Assembly (NCBI GenBank): GCA_963809245.1
Contig: CAWEIU010000003.1
Coordinates: 1,048,183-1,112,182, forward strand
DNA length: 64,000 nt
Source of the DNA: Roseiarcus sp963809245
GTDB taxonomy: Bacteria > Pseudomonadota > Alphaproteobacteria > Rhizobiales > Beijerinckiaceae
Direction of reading: 5' to 3'
Part shown: positions 19,344 through 28,564 of the stretch, one piece after another
Numbering within the stretch: the stretch's first letter is position 1
Layout: each line of letters begins with the position of its first letter
Translations under genes and position numbers: made by a program
The notes under the pieces: generated by a model
Told to the model about the DNA's origin: nothing
The model's database searches: none
What the model saw: only the letters and a program-made list of their open reading frames with translations

Positions 19344-20501
19344 ATGTCCGAATCCGAAGCGAAGGCGAAATCGGAAGCGAAACCCCCGGAGCTTGAGCCC
19401 GCATGGTCCCCCAACCCGCTGACTCGCCCGAAGCCGCCGAAGCGAGAAAGGCGCGTCGCGCCGGTGTTGGTCACCGTGCTCGTCGTAGCGGTCGCCGCCT
19501 GGCTCGGCTGGGCGATGTGGGATGCGTATATGGGCGCGCCTTGGACGCGTGACGGCGCCGTGCGCGCCTACGTCGTCACGATGGCGCCGGAGGTCGCCGG
19601 GCGCATCGTCGAGCTGCCAGTGCGTGACAATCAGTTTGTCCACAAGGGCGATCTGCTGATGGTCATTGAACCGACCGATTATACGATCGCCGTCGATCAA
19701 GCCGAAGCCGCGGTGAAACAGGCGGAGGCGAGCGTCAAGAACATCGACGCGCAGCTCGATGTCCAGCAGTCGCAGATCAGTAGCAACCAGGCGCAGGTCG
19801 AGCGGGCGCAGGCGGCGCTCGTCTTCGCACAGCAGCAGGCGGGGCGCTACGGGACGCTGGCGCAAGAAGGCTGGGGCACCGTCCAGGACGCCCAGCAGTA
19901 CGTATCCCAGTTGCACCAGCAGGAGGCGGCGGTACGGACGGCATCGGAAAACCTCGATCTGGTGCGACGACAGATCGCGTCGCTGCAGGCGCAGAGCCTG
20001 AGCGCCGCGGCGAGCCTCGCGCAGGTCAAGGCCCAGCAACACCAAGCGCAGGTCAATCTCGAACGCACGCGCATCTTATCTCCAGTCGACGGCTACGTGA
20101 CCAACCTGCTGGCGCAGCTCGGCGACTACATCCACGTCGGCACGAACACGATCTCGGTCGTCGACGCCAATTCATTTTGGATCGACGGGTATTTCGAGGA
20201 AACCAACCTATCGCGTATCCGCGTGGGGGATCCGGTCGAGGTCAAGCTGATGGGCTACGGCCCGATCGTGCGTGGCCATGTCGACAGCATCGCCCGCGAG
20301 ATCAACGTCGCGAATGCACAGCCGAACGGACAAGGCGTCGCCACCGTCAATCCGATCTTCACCTGGGTGCGGCTTGCGCAGAGGATTCCGGTGCGGGTCC
20401 ATATCGATCATGTGCCGGAGGGTGTCATTCTCGTGGCCGGGATGACCGCCACAGTGCAAATCGATGAGCCCCGAGATCCTCGGCAAAACAAATCGAGCTA
20501 G
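19344..20501 (+). CDS. HlyD-family periplasmic adaptor (AaeA/EmrA-like)
   Basis: Membrane-fusion protein of 385 residues. A cytoplasmic charged N terminus is followed by one membrane anchor (VLVTVLVVAVAAWLGWAMW, about residues 40-60), a biotinyl-lipoyl half (APEVAGRIVELPVRDNQFVH), a Q/A-rich coiled coil (about 100-215) and a second lipoyl half (LERTRILSPVDGYVTNLL). It links the FUSC pump to an outer-membrane channel, which is not encoded here. The ATG at 19344 (MSESEAK) is preferred over 19323 because it follows the DUF1656 stop. Confidence 0.9.
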   Translation: MSESEAKAKSEAKPPELEPAWSPNPLTRPKPPKRERRVAPVLVTVLVVAVAAWLGWAMWDAYMGAPWTRDGAVRAYVVTMAPEVAGRIVELPVRDNQFVHKGDLLMVIEPTDYTIAVDQAEAAVKQAEASVKNIDAQLDVQQSQISSNQAQVERAQAALVFAQQQAGRYGTLAQEGWGTVQDAQQYVSQLHQQEAAVRTASENLDLVRRQIASLQAQSLSAAASLAQVKAQQHQAQVNLERTRILSPVDGYVTNLLAQLGDYIHVGTNTISVVDANSFWIDGYFEETNLSRIRVGDPVEVKLMGYGPIVRGHVDSIAREINVANAQPNGQGVATVNPIFTWVRLAQRIPVRVHIDHVPEGVILVAGMTATVQIDEPRDPRQNKSS

Positions 20502-20514
20502 GCTGAATTCGTCC

Positions 20515-20745
20515 TCATCCAGGCGGCAATCTTGGGTCATACGCAATTTCGATGACGCCGAGGCGGACGACGCTCGCCTGGATGAGGTCGAGCTTTCCGC
20601 GCCTATACATCTGGCGTTTGACAGCTTGAGATTGGTGATCTGGCCTTCCGTCTGGCTGTTCGACCATGGCGGGGCGATTGCGGCATTGACGGCCAACTTG
20701 TCCTTGGCGAGGCCGTTGGCGAAGGATGCCGAGAGACGGCAAGCC
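20515..20745 (-). pseudogene. Frameshifted C-terminal remnant of an ISL3-family transposase
   Basis: In one frame the strand reads NGLAKDKLAVNAAIAPPWSN then SQTEGQIT, and in another KRQMYRRGKLDLIQASVV: together the typical C terminus of ISL3-family transposases (SNGQTEGQITKLKLVKRQMYGR). The switch of frame occurs at about 20630. Only the last 70 or so codons survive. It sits 14 bases after the HlyD stop, in the reverse direction, and marks an old insertion. Confidence 0.78.
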
Positions 20746-20789
20746 CAAAACGGTGTGAACGCCCTGCTAGAGCGTTCTGCAGTTACGTG

Positions 20790-20942
20790 GAACCGTCTTT
20801 GCGAGCGGAGCGAAGCAAACCAGCGATCGAGGTCTCGCCAGCAAATCGCGAGTCGTTCCGTGGGCGCCTCAATCGGCGGACGCCTCAATCGGCGGACGCC
20901 TCGATCTCTGGATCGCCGCGCTTCGCTCGCGATGACGACAGG
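20790..20942. repeat. Dispersed-type palindromic repeat containing a tandem 16-mer
   Basis: The ends form an imperfect inverted pair (CTTTGCGAGCGGAGCGAAGC at 20798 and the CGCTTCGCTCGCGATGACG stretch near 20920), the usual form of alphaproteobacterial interspersed repeats. Inside, a 16-base unit CGCCTCAATCGGCGGA is repeated exactly twice (20865-20880 and 20881-20896), and a third partial copy begins at 20897. No gene is present. The rest of 20943-21292 shows nothing further that I can name. Confidence 0.6.
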
Positions 20943-21292
20943 GGTCCGGCTAAACCTAACGACAGCGTGCCCTAGACATTCCCGCCGTCGCTGTCGCCGG
21001 TCGCGACCGAGGCGCAACATCGAAGGCCCCAATTCGGACAGGACGGGCAGGCCGTGCTACGTCTTGGCGCCGTGATCCCTCAATGTCGATCATCGAGGCA
21101 ACGTCGCTGGCGAAGCGCCTCTTTATGGCGAACGCCGATTTCGGATCCTCAATCGGAACTGGAGAGATGGCGATTGAAAAGATCCTCACCCCGGTGACAA
21201 TTTCACTGATTTGACGGATGCGCTCGACTTGGCTTTTGCAGCCGCGCGTCATCTGTTGCGGAAAGGGTAAACGGACGCACGGATCGAGTTCG

Positions 21293-23116
21293 ATGGAACA
21301 GTCCAGTCAACCGGCAAGTGGAGTCGAAAGCGCTGACCCGCCCGCGCCGGACAGTTTTGTGTCCGAGCTCGTGGGAATGCTCGCAGCCCTCTGGCCCTCA
21401 AAGCAGCGCTATAAGATGCTCATGCTGTTCGGCGCACTTGTGGCGGTCGTAGGCGCCACGGCCTATGCGCAGGTGAGGCTCAACGCTTGGAACCAGCCAT
21501 TCTACAATGCGCTGGCGCAAAAGAACATGCCGCTCTTCATTGAGCAACTCAGCGTCTTCGCCGTGCTGGCGGGCATTCTGCTTGTCCTCAACGTCGCGCA
21601 GACGTGGCTCAATCAGACGTCCAAGGTCGTTCTCAGAGAGGGCCTGGTCGACGACCTGATGACGCAGTGGCTCTCGCCGACGCGCGCATTCCGTCTGTCA
21701 AATGCCGGCGAGATCGGCGCCAATCCCGACCAGCGCATCCAACAGGACGCGCAGCACCTGACAGACCTCACGACGGACCTCGGCATCGGCCTATTGCAGT
21801 CGACGCTGCTGCTCTTGAGCTTTGTCGGCGTGCTTTGGGTGCTGTCGAGCGGCATGAATCTGTCAATCGCCGGCCATATTTTCACAGTGCCCGGCTACAT
21901 GGTGTGGTGCGCGCTGATCTACGCCGGCGCAGCCTCGTTTCTGAGCTGGCGCGTCGGCCGCCCGTTGATCGACCTCAACGCCGAGCGCTATGCGCGGGAG
22001 GCGGAGTTTCGTTTTGCGATCGTGCGCGTGAACGAGGAGATCGACGGCATTACGCTATACCGCGGCGAGGCGGACGAAAGGGAAAGCCTGGGCACGGCGT
22101 TCGGCGTCGTCCTCGGCGTGTCGCGGCGGATCGTCGCCGCCGTGACGGGGCTGACCTGGGTCACCGCCGGCTATGGCTGGTTCACGATCGCGGCGCCGAT
22201 CCTGGTGACGGCGCCGGCTTATTTCCTCGGCAGGATGAGCTTCGGCGAATTGATGATGATCGTCGGCGCCTTCAACCAAGTGCAGCAGGCGCTTCGGTGG
22301 TACGTGGACAATTTCTCCGGCATCGCGGACTGGCGCGCCACGCTGCTGCGGGTCGCGAGCTTCCGAAAAGCCATTGTCACCATGGATGAGCTCGGTCAGA
22401 CGGCGAGCCGCATCGACATTGCCGAGGCGGACGACCCGTCGATACGATTTGATGACCTTCACATCGCCTCTCCCACGGGCTGCGTGACGCTGCCGGAAGA
22501 GCACACGAGCCTCGATCCGCAGCGCGTCCTCATCACCGGCGAAAACGGCGAGGAACGCGCCTTGTTGTTTCGGGCGATCGGCGGACTTTGGCCCTGGGGC
22601 AGCGGCCGGATTACGCGTCCGGCTCGCGAATCGATCATGTTCATGCCGGTCCGCGCTTACATTCCGCCCGGCACTCTGCGCGCGGCAATCACCTATCCGC
22701 GCGCGAGCCATGAATATGAGGGCACGGTCATCTTGAAGGCGATGACCGACGTTGGGTTGGAACACCTCGAGTCTTTGCTCGATACGGTGGAGCGATGGGA
22801 CCGGAGGTTGACCGACGACGAGAAGCAACGGCTGGCGTTTGCCCGCGTCGTGATGCATAGACCCCTTTGGATCGTTGTGCAGAACGCGCTCGACGTCCTC
22901 GATCCAGAATCGCGGATGCGGATCAGAGAGCTCCTTATGGGCGATTTTGCCGATATGGGCATCATCAATATCGGCCACGACCTACCCGAAGAAGGCATCT
23001 ACGCCCGAAAGCTGCACCTGCAGGTGGATCCCGGTGGACTGAGCTTCAAGCCGACGCACGAGCACGGACTCCGCGCGCCCCAGGAATCCGCGAACGCGGT
23101 TCCTGCCGCCGAATAG
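21293..23116 (+). CDS. SbmA/YddA-like ABC membrane protein with a catalytically dead nucleotide-binding domain
   Basis: Protein of 607 residues from ATG 21293 (MEQSSQPASG): a six-helix membrane domain of the SbmA/BacA-YddA family (AYAQVRLNAWNQPFYNALAQ, GEIGANPDQRIQQDAQHLTD) followed by an ABC ATPase domain (from about 390). The ATPase motifs are all altered: Walker A is GENGEERALL (about 417) with no Lys-Ser; the signature is LTDDEKQR (about 505) rather than LSxGEQQR; Walker B is WIVVQNALDVLD (about 526), with Gln-Asn where Asp-Glu belongs. Flanking family residues (FRAIGGLWPWGSGRI, RLAFARVV) are kept, so the fold is likely intact. It may act without ATP hydrolysis, as the NBD-less SbmA does. 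No operon partner. Confidence 0.85.
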   Translation: MEQSSQPASGVESADPPAPDSFVSELVGMLAALWPSKQRYKMLMLFGALVAVVGATAYAQVRLNAWNQPFYNALAQKNMPLFIEQLSVFAVLAGILLVLNVAQTWLNQTSKVVLREGLVDDLMTQWLSPTRAFRLSNAGEIGANPDQRIQQDAQHLTDLTTDLGIGLLQSTLLLLSFVGVLWVLSSGMNLSIAGHIFTVPGYMVWCALIYAGAASFLSWRVGRPLIDLNAERYAREAEFRFAIVRVNEEIDGITLYRGEADERESLGTAFGVVLGVSRRIVAAVTGLTWVTAGYGWFTIAAPILVTAPAYFLGRMSFGELMMIVGAFNQVQQALRWYVDNFSGIADWRATLLRVASFRKAIVTMDELGQTASRIDIAEADDPSIRFDDLHIASPTGCVTLPEEHTSLDPQRVLITGENGEERALLFRAIGGLWPWGSGRITRPARESIMFMPVRAYIPPGTLRAAITYPRASHEYEGTVILKAMTDVGLEHLESLLDTVERWDRRLTDDEKQRLAFARVVMHRPLWIVVQNALDVLDPESRMRIRELLMGDFADMGIINIGHDLPEEGIYARKLHLQVDPGGLSFKPTHEHGLRAPQESANAVPAAE

Positions 23117-23161
23117 AGCGGTTGCCCGCGCCGAACCGCGAGCGCCAGTTCTCGACGCGCC

Positions 23162-26100
23162 CTATTTCTTCCGCCGTGGCGAGCCAGCGGCGCGTTTGCC
23201 GGGCCATACGAGGCTGAGGCCTTTCTCAGAGAGCGGCAGGCACGGCTCAGCGATCCGCCTGCCGAAATGCCGGCGCGCCCCGAAAACGTGTCGAATGAGC
23301 ATATTGGTGTAGAGGCCAGGGCCGCTTGAATAAATGCGCCACCCGCCATCGACGGTGATTGTGTCGGCTTTGACGCGCCCCCATTCGGCGCTCGCTTCGT
23401 AGCGGTCGTGGAAGGCCGCATCGCTGCTACTGAAATAGGCGTTGCGCTGCCGCAAAGATGCGTGCGCGAGCCGATCGGTGACCGCGATCGGGTTCAAGAC
23501 CAGGAGAGCGCTCCATAGCGCCTCGGACTCGCCAAGCACGCTCATAGCCTCCGCATAGCGCAGATGCGAATGCCCATACATCAGCCCGATTTCGCGACCG
23601 AAGAACGCCGCCAATTCCGCGCGTTGAAATATCGTCACCGGTCCGCCGTGGTAGGCGATCGGCTTGTCCATGAGGTGCGCGCCATCGGCAAGAAGGAGAT
23701 GCTTTCGGATGAGGCCGAGATGACGCCGCGCTTGACGCTTTGTGAAAATGCCGCCGATGACGCCTTGGGTCATCGGGAGCAGCGAAAAGGAGACGCCCGT
23801 CTTCTCGTCGCTCGGATGAAGCATGAGCTCGGACAAACCGCCTTCAGGCTTGAACACCCCATAACCCGCCACGATGTCATCGCGAATGAGGAAGCGGTTG
23901 AAGTCCCTGCGCATTGCCGCGGCGAAGGAATCAAGCTCCTTGGCGGTATCAAGCGCGCGGCCGGCGCGGCGTAGAATTTCGGCGTAGCGCAGAAGCTGCT
24001 CGTAAAGAAGCGCGACGGTCCAACTGCTCACCATCCAGTCGCGATATGTCGGATCGACCGGCTGAAGAGAGTCGTTCCAGTCGCCATTCCCGTAGCGGAT
24101 CAGATGTGTGCCAGGGATCAATCGTCCGCGCACCGTCGCGATCAGCTTGTCGAGATGGACCGCGACCGTATCGGAAGCCGCCGTCTTTTCGAAGTTGTCT
24201 TCCCGTCGCCAAGCGATGGGTTCATCGAGAAAAGCAAAATCGCCGGTCGCTTCGACATAATCGCACAGGGCCTTCAGCGGCCAGACGATGATGTCGCCAT
24301 GCGCCTCTCTGGCCTGCACGGCGGAGTAGGGCTCCAGCATGAACCATTGTGGCCAGTCGCCCCCATTTTCGTATTGCTGGGCGAACAGGATGCGAAGAAT
24401 CGCCTTGGCCGACGCATCATGTTCAAGTGAGAGAAGCAACTCGATCGGGCCCTGGCAGATGTCCCGCGTGCCCCAGGCGCCGCCAGCATATTGTTCCAGA
24501 CCATACCCCGCCGTGAGATGCATCATCGCGTCGTGCGTCAACCACGGAAAGATCGTGTCCATCGCCTCTGTGTCAGCGCCCTCGTCGGCGCTCTTGATGC
24601 GAACGCCACGCGTAACCCTCCGCCAAAAGCGGTCTGAAGGCGCCAGCATGCTCGCATCGGCAACGGGCTTTGCGTACTGCGACGCCAGCGCCTTCGCTCG
24701 CTTCGCGTCGGTCATCGAACCCACGACCGCGAACACGAATTCGTTGGTTGTGCGAGTTTCGATCGCCGCGAACGCGCCGCCGCGGCGCTTTCCATCGGCG
24801 TAAAGCAATTCGTCGCCGCCTATGGCTTTGACACATCCAGGCGTGCTCGTGACGAGGTGATAGACGGCGTGCGGATAGCGCTGGCCCCAGAGACTATCGG
24901 GGTCCGGCCGGAAGGCGAATTGCTTTCGCCGCGAATCGATCTCAATTCGACCGGCGTGCGCAAATTCCTGCTCGCCGAGGATGAGGCGCCCGAAAGCGAG
25001 GAAGCGGCACGGCTCGCCTTCGACGGCGACTCGCCACTGCATGGCGGGCTCGTCCCCGGAAACGGTTGCGGAGACCGTGATTGTTCGCCTGCCGAGTTGA
25101 TAGATCCAACGACAGTCGTCGAGGCCGATCTCGAAAGCGGACGGCACGGTCAGCAGGCGCCAGCCCTCGCCCATGTCGGCGAGCATACGCAATCCGCTGG
25201 CGCGGGTGATGTTGTACGGATCGCGCGAGGCGGAGAAGAGCTTGTGGAAGGCGGTATTGCCGATGGCGAGCTGCGCGCCGAATACGCCATGCATCCAACA
25301 CGTCGCGGACAGCGCGTCTTCGCTTGGCAGCATGTCGCCGCCGCCGCGCAGCATTGCGCCATGGCGGCGCGCCACGATGCGCTCCTTGTCGCGCAAAACG
25401 ACATGGCGGCTATGCGTTATTCCCGGGGTAAAGAGGGAGAGAATCTGGCCGTCCACCCGTTCGACATGCGTGCGTCGGCGGTAGCGCTTTTTTATCGTTT
25501 TCTCGTCGAGCGCGTCGGCGACGGCCGAAGGCGCGTCGTTCAGCAGGCTGCGCGTCGGCGAGGACAGGGCGAACGCGCGCGGCGCCCATTCCTTGCTGGC
25601 GCCTTCGACAAGGTCGATCACGCTGATGTCGGCATCGCTCGAAGCCGTGGGATGATCGGCGGAGTAGGCGCCAAAGAAAGTCCAAGACATTTCGCCGCCC
25701 GGCGCCAGCGTCACTGGCCTGGATTGAAGGGCCGCGCATGCCGTCTCGTACTGAAGGCGGCGCGATGGCAGGGGCGTGCCGAACGGACTGCTGAAATGGT
25801 TAGCGTCGCGGTGGTCCGGCCCCATCAGCTGGCGGAAATCGGTGGCGAAGTCCGCGACGCCCTCGAGACAGCCGTGCGCGACCCAGGGATATGCCCCGCC
25901 TTGTGACAGATTTTGCCGGCTCATCACAACGGAGCCGAGTCGTGGATGCCGCGCGGCGTAGTGGTCGATATACTGGCAGGCGTAGGCCTCGTTGTTCATC
26001 ACGAAGCCCGGATCGCCGAGGCCGAGATCCTGCATCAAGATGGCGTCGCAGAGGAGTTCGCTCCCGCGTTGGTTGACGACATCGACTCGCCATAGCCACA

Positions 26101-26458
26101 GGTTTGAACTGGGATGCAGCCACAGGGTGACACGATGGCCGATGCCGCTCTGTTCTCCCTCCCAGGCGGCGCGGTCATCCGAGGCGCCGAAGCGGATCCC
26201 TGCGTAGGGACCGATGACGGGTGCGATGGTCGGTTCCGCCCCCCCGGCGCGCAGATAGAGCCGCGCCATGCCGTCGGCGATGGGCAATGCCAGCGACTGG
26301 TTGATCATGATCCGTCGATTGGCTTGCGTGTGCTCGAGGGCGAATACGGCGCCACTTGGCGCAAGGCTGACGGATAGTCCGGAGCCATTGGCGATCCGGA
26401 TGAGGCCAAGATCGTCGCGTCGCGGCGTCGTTAGTATGTCTGGTGACGAACGGAGCAT
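23162..26458 (-). CDS. GH94-like / cellobiose-phosphorylase-type large glycoside enzyme
   Basis: Protein of 1098 residues related to GH94 phosphorylases (cellobiose phosphorylase and the C-terminal part of cyclic beta-glucan synthases). An N-terminal beta-sandwich is followed by an alpha/alpha barrel. The general-acid motif is GNGDWNDSLQP (about residue 790), and the C-terminal signature is GGWRIYSSGPGLYTNMLI. The ATG at 26458 is preceded by AAAGGAGAACA, a strong ribosome site, so I prefer it to the upstream ATG at 26512. It is followed convergently by the pseudo-ATPase ABC gene (45-base gap) and preceded by a GH63 remnant. Probable role: phosphorolysis or remodelling of beta-glucans. Confidence 0.82.
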   Translation of the reverse strand: MLRSSPDILTTPRRDDLGLIRIANGSGLSVSLAPSGAVFALEHTQANRRIMINQSLALPIADGMARLYLRAGGAEPTIAPVIGPYAGIRFGASDDRAAWEGEQSGIGHRVTLWLHPSSNLWLWRVDVVNQRGSELLCDAILMQDLGLGDPGFVMNNEAYACQYIDHYAARHPRLGSVVMSRQNLSQGGAYPWVAHGCLEGVADFATDFRQLMGPDHRDANHFSSPFGTPLPSRRLQYETACAALQSRPVTLAPGGEMSWTFFGAYSADHPTASSDADISVIDLVEGASKEWAPRAFALSSPTRSLLNDAPSAVADALDEKTIKKRYRRRTHVERVDGQILSLFTPGITHSRHVVLRDKERIVARRHGAMLRGGGDMLPSEDALSATCWMHGVFGAQLAIGNTAFHKLFSASRDPYNITRASGLRMLADMGEGWRLLTVPSAFEIGLDDCRWIYQLGRRTITVSATVSGDEPAMQWRVAVEGEPCRFLAFGRLILGEQEFAHAGRIEIDSRRKQFAFRPDPDSLWGQRYPHAVYHLVTSTPGCVKAIGGDELLYADGKRRGGAFAAIETRTTNEFVFAVVGSMTDAKRAKALASQYAKPVADASMLAPSDRFWRRVTRGVRIKSADEGADTEAMDTIFPWLTHDAMMHLTAGYGLEQYAGGAWGTRDICQGPIELLLSLEHDASAKAILRILFAQQYENGGDWPQWFMLEPYSAVQAREAHGDIIVWPLKALCDYVEATGDFAFLDEPIAWRREDNFEKTAASDTVAVHLDKLIATVRGRLIPGTHLIRYGNGDWNDSLQPVDPTYRDWMVSSWTVALLYEQLLRYAEILRRAGRALDTAKELDSFAAAMRRDFNRFLIRDDIVAGYGVFKPEGGLSELMLHPSDEKTGVSFSLLPMTQGVIGGIFTKRQARRHLGLIRKHLLLADGAHLMDKPIAYHGGPVTIFQRAELAAFFGREIGLMYGHSHLRYAEAMSVLGESEALWSALLVLNPIAVTDRLAHASLRQRNAYFSSSDAAFHDRYEASAEWGRVKADTITVDGGWRIYSSGPGLYTNMLIRHVFGARRHFGRRIAEPCLPLSEKGLSLVWPGKRAAGSPRRKK

Positions 26459-26504
26459 TTGTTCTCCTTTGGCCTGTACGTTCGCGTTTGCGCCCATGAT
26501 GATC

Positions 26505-26886
26505 TCAAGCACTGAAGCGAGCGCGGTGCGCTATCTGCGACCCGACCAGGGCTGTCCAGCCGGTCTGGTGCGAAACGCCGAGACCCTTGCCTGTGTCGCC
26601 ATGAAAATATTCGTAGAGGAGAAGGGAATCTCGCCGCGCCGCGTCGTTCAGGAAGCGAGGATTGGCGCCCTGCCCCGGGCGTCCGCCGTCTCGATCGAGC
26701 AGAAACAATCGGAGTATGCGGCGCTGGAGATCGATGGCGACCTTCCCAAGCGTCCCCCAGATCCCCGATCCTCTTGGCAGTTCGACCTTGAAGTTTTCGC
26801 CGAAACACGAGTGCAGATGTCGAAACAACTCGATAGCGAGAAAGTTGAGGGGCCGCCAGACGGGCCCACGCCAGTTGGAATTGCCT
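26505..26886 (-). pseudogene. C-terminal remnant of a GH63 (MGH1-like) glucosidase
   Basis: The frame reads GGNSNWRGPVWRPLNFLAIE, then FRHLHSCFGENFKVELPRGS and YEYFHGDTGKGLGVSHQTG before a stop at 26505. These are the last 125 residues of the GH63/mannosylglycerate-hydrolase-like family. No upstream catalytic region exists in any frame; the code upstream belongs to a transketolase remnant. A deletion therefore removed the 5 prime part of this gene. It ends 46 bases before the GH94-like start, so the two once formed an operon. Confidence 0.83.
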
Positions 26887-27074
26887 CCACTCGCCCGGCG
26901 TGTCCGGCGTCGCTTCAGCAAGCCGTTGATGCTCCGCGGATTGGGCTTCGTGTGGCTCCTCGGCCTTGACCATGACGGTCGTCGCCTCCTGAAGCGTTCG
27001 TCAGGATTTTCGCAGCGAGCTGTGTGGAAAGCAACCGTCCGGCGGCCGTGTTGTCGGCTATCTCGGCTTCACTC

Positions 27075-27430
27075 GCTCCAGCGCCGCCTACAACATTTTC
27101 GACGATGAACCCGAATTCCTTTTGCAACGCCTTCAGCGGCGCGGAAGCGCCGAAGGTATGCATGCCGATGCCGCGCCCTGAGGCGCTCTTGAGCGCCGAG
27201 CGGCTCGCCATGCGCTTCGGCGGAATCCTGGCGGTGCGGGGACCCGTAGCCGATATGGCTGCCGAGAATGATGAGAGTGGGTCGGTCCGTCGTGAGCCGG
27301 AACACGGGTCAACGCGTTCTCGATGCGCTCGAGATCGTTGGCGTCGCCGACGCGCTGCACATTCCAGCCGCAGCCCATGGACCGCGCGGCCCACGTCTTC
27401 CGTAAACGCGAGTTTGGTGCTGCCTTCTGG
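27075..27430 (-). pseudogene. Transketolase remnant with internal deletion and frameshifts
   Basis: Fragments in three frames follow the order of a transketolase. KLAFTEDVGR and GWNVQRVGDANDLERIENAL come from the N-terminal thiamine domain, and TTDRPTLIILGSHIGYGSPH with AHGEPLG follows. The text then jumps to GIGMHTFGASAPLKALQKEF, the very C terminus. Roughly 400 residues between these blocks are missing. Frame changes occur near 27395, 27305 and 27200. The remnant begins about 20 bases after the 6-phosphogluconate dehydrogenase stop, so the gene was once part of this pentose-phosphate operon. Confidence 0.82.
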
Positions 27431-27449
27431 TCCTCGCTTTGTCGGCCGA

Positions 27450-28469
27450 CTATTTGCCGGCCGTCTTTTCCAGGTGCCCGCCAAACTGGTAGCGCATCGC
27501 GGAAAGAAGCTTGTTCTGGAAGTCCGCGTCGCCGCGCGAACTGAATCGTTCGTAGAGCGCCGTGGTGAGCACAGGCGTCGGGACAGCCTCGTCGATGGCC
27601 GCCACGATCGTCCAACGGCCCTCGCCGGAGTCGGAGACGCGGCCCGAAAACTTCTTCAGCGCCGAGTCTTCCACTAACGCGGTCGCCGTAAGGTCCAGGA
27701 GCCATGAGGCGATGACGCTCCCTCGGCGCCAGACCTCCGCGATTTCCGGTAGGTTGAGATCGTACTGGTAGTGCTCCGGGTTGCGCAGCGGCGTCGTCTC
27801 CGCGTCGATTGCGCCCGCGGTCTTTCCGACATTCGCCGCGCGCAACACGTCGAGGCCCTCGGCGTATGCGGCCATGACGCCGTATTCGATGCCGTTGTGG
27901 ACCATCTTGACGAAATGGCCGGCGCCGCTCGGCCCGCAATGAAGATAGCCAAACTCGGAACTCGTCCTCTCCTTCTCTCGTCCGGGCGTGCGCGGTATGT
28001 CCCCCGCGCCGGGAGCGAGCGTCTTGAAAATCGGATCGAGGCGCGTGACCGCCTGCTCCGGTCCGCCGATCATCATGCAGTAGCCGCGCTCCAGGCCCCA
28101 GACGCCGCCGCTTGTTCCGACATCGACGTAGTGGACGCCTTTCGGAGAGAGCGCCTTTGAACGGCGCATATCGTCGACGTAGTAGGAGTTTCCGCCGTCG
28201 ATCAGGATGTCGTCCGCGTCGAGCGCAGGCGACAGAGCGGCGATCGTATCGTCCACCGCCCCCGCTGGGACCATCAACCATACCGCGCGCGGTTTCTTGA
28301 GCTTCCCGATCAAATCGGGCAGCGACGAACTGCCGACCGCTTTCTCCTCGACCAGCGCTTGGACGGCCTTCGGCGACTGGTCGAAGACCACGCATTCGTG
28401 CCCTTGATTTATGAGTCGGCGCACCATGTTGGAGCCCATCCGGCCCAGACCGATCATCCCGAGTTGCAT
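27450..28469 (-). CDS. gnd: 6-phosphogluconate dehydrogenase, decarboxylating, short form
   Basis: Oxidative decarboxylation of 6-phosphogluconate to ribulose 5-phosphate. At 339 residues this is the short bacterial form (GntZ/YqeC type), not the 470-residue E. coli type. Rossmann motif GMIGLGRMGSNMVRRL at the N terminus, substrate motif DVGTSGGVWGLERGYCMMIG, and catalytic Lys in HFVKMVHNGIEYG. ATG 28469 follows GGAGGAG, so it is favoured over 28484. It lies between the ROK kinase gene and the transketolase remnant. Confidence 0.92.
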   Translation of the reverse strand: MQLGMIGLGRMGSNMVRRLINQGHECVVFDQSPKAVQALVEEKAVGSSSLPDLIGKLKKPRAVWLMVPAGAVDDTIAALSPALDADDILIDGGNSYYVDDMRRSKALSPKGVHYVDVGTSGGVWGLERGYCMMIGGPEQAVTRLDPIFKTLAPGAGDIPRTPGREKERTSSEFGYLHCGPSGAGHFVKMVHNGIEYGVMAAYAEGLDVLRAANVGKTAGAIDAETTPLRNPEHYQYDLNLPEIAEVWRRGSVIASWLLDLTATALVEDSALKKFSGRVSDSGEGRWTIVAAIDEAVPTPVLTTALYERFSSRGDADFQNKLLSAMRYQFGGHLEKTAGK

Positions 28470-28564
28470 AGGCCACTCCTCCAAAACAAGGTTGTCTCGC
28501 TGCTCGTTTACTCACAAGATCGGGCGGGATTCGGTCATCCTCGCCGCCAAACTCCAGCCTGCGG

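Noticed and set aside
24857..25906. Plus-strand open frame of 349 codons inside the GH94-like gene
   Set aside because: Antisense shadow; the minus-strand protein shows clear family motifs across the same region.
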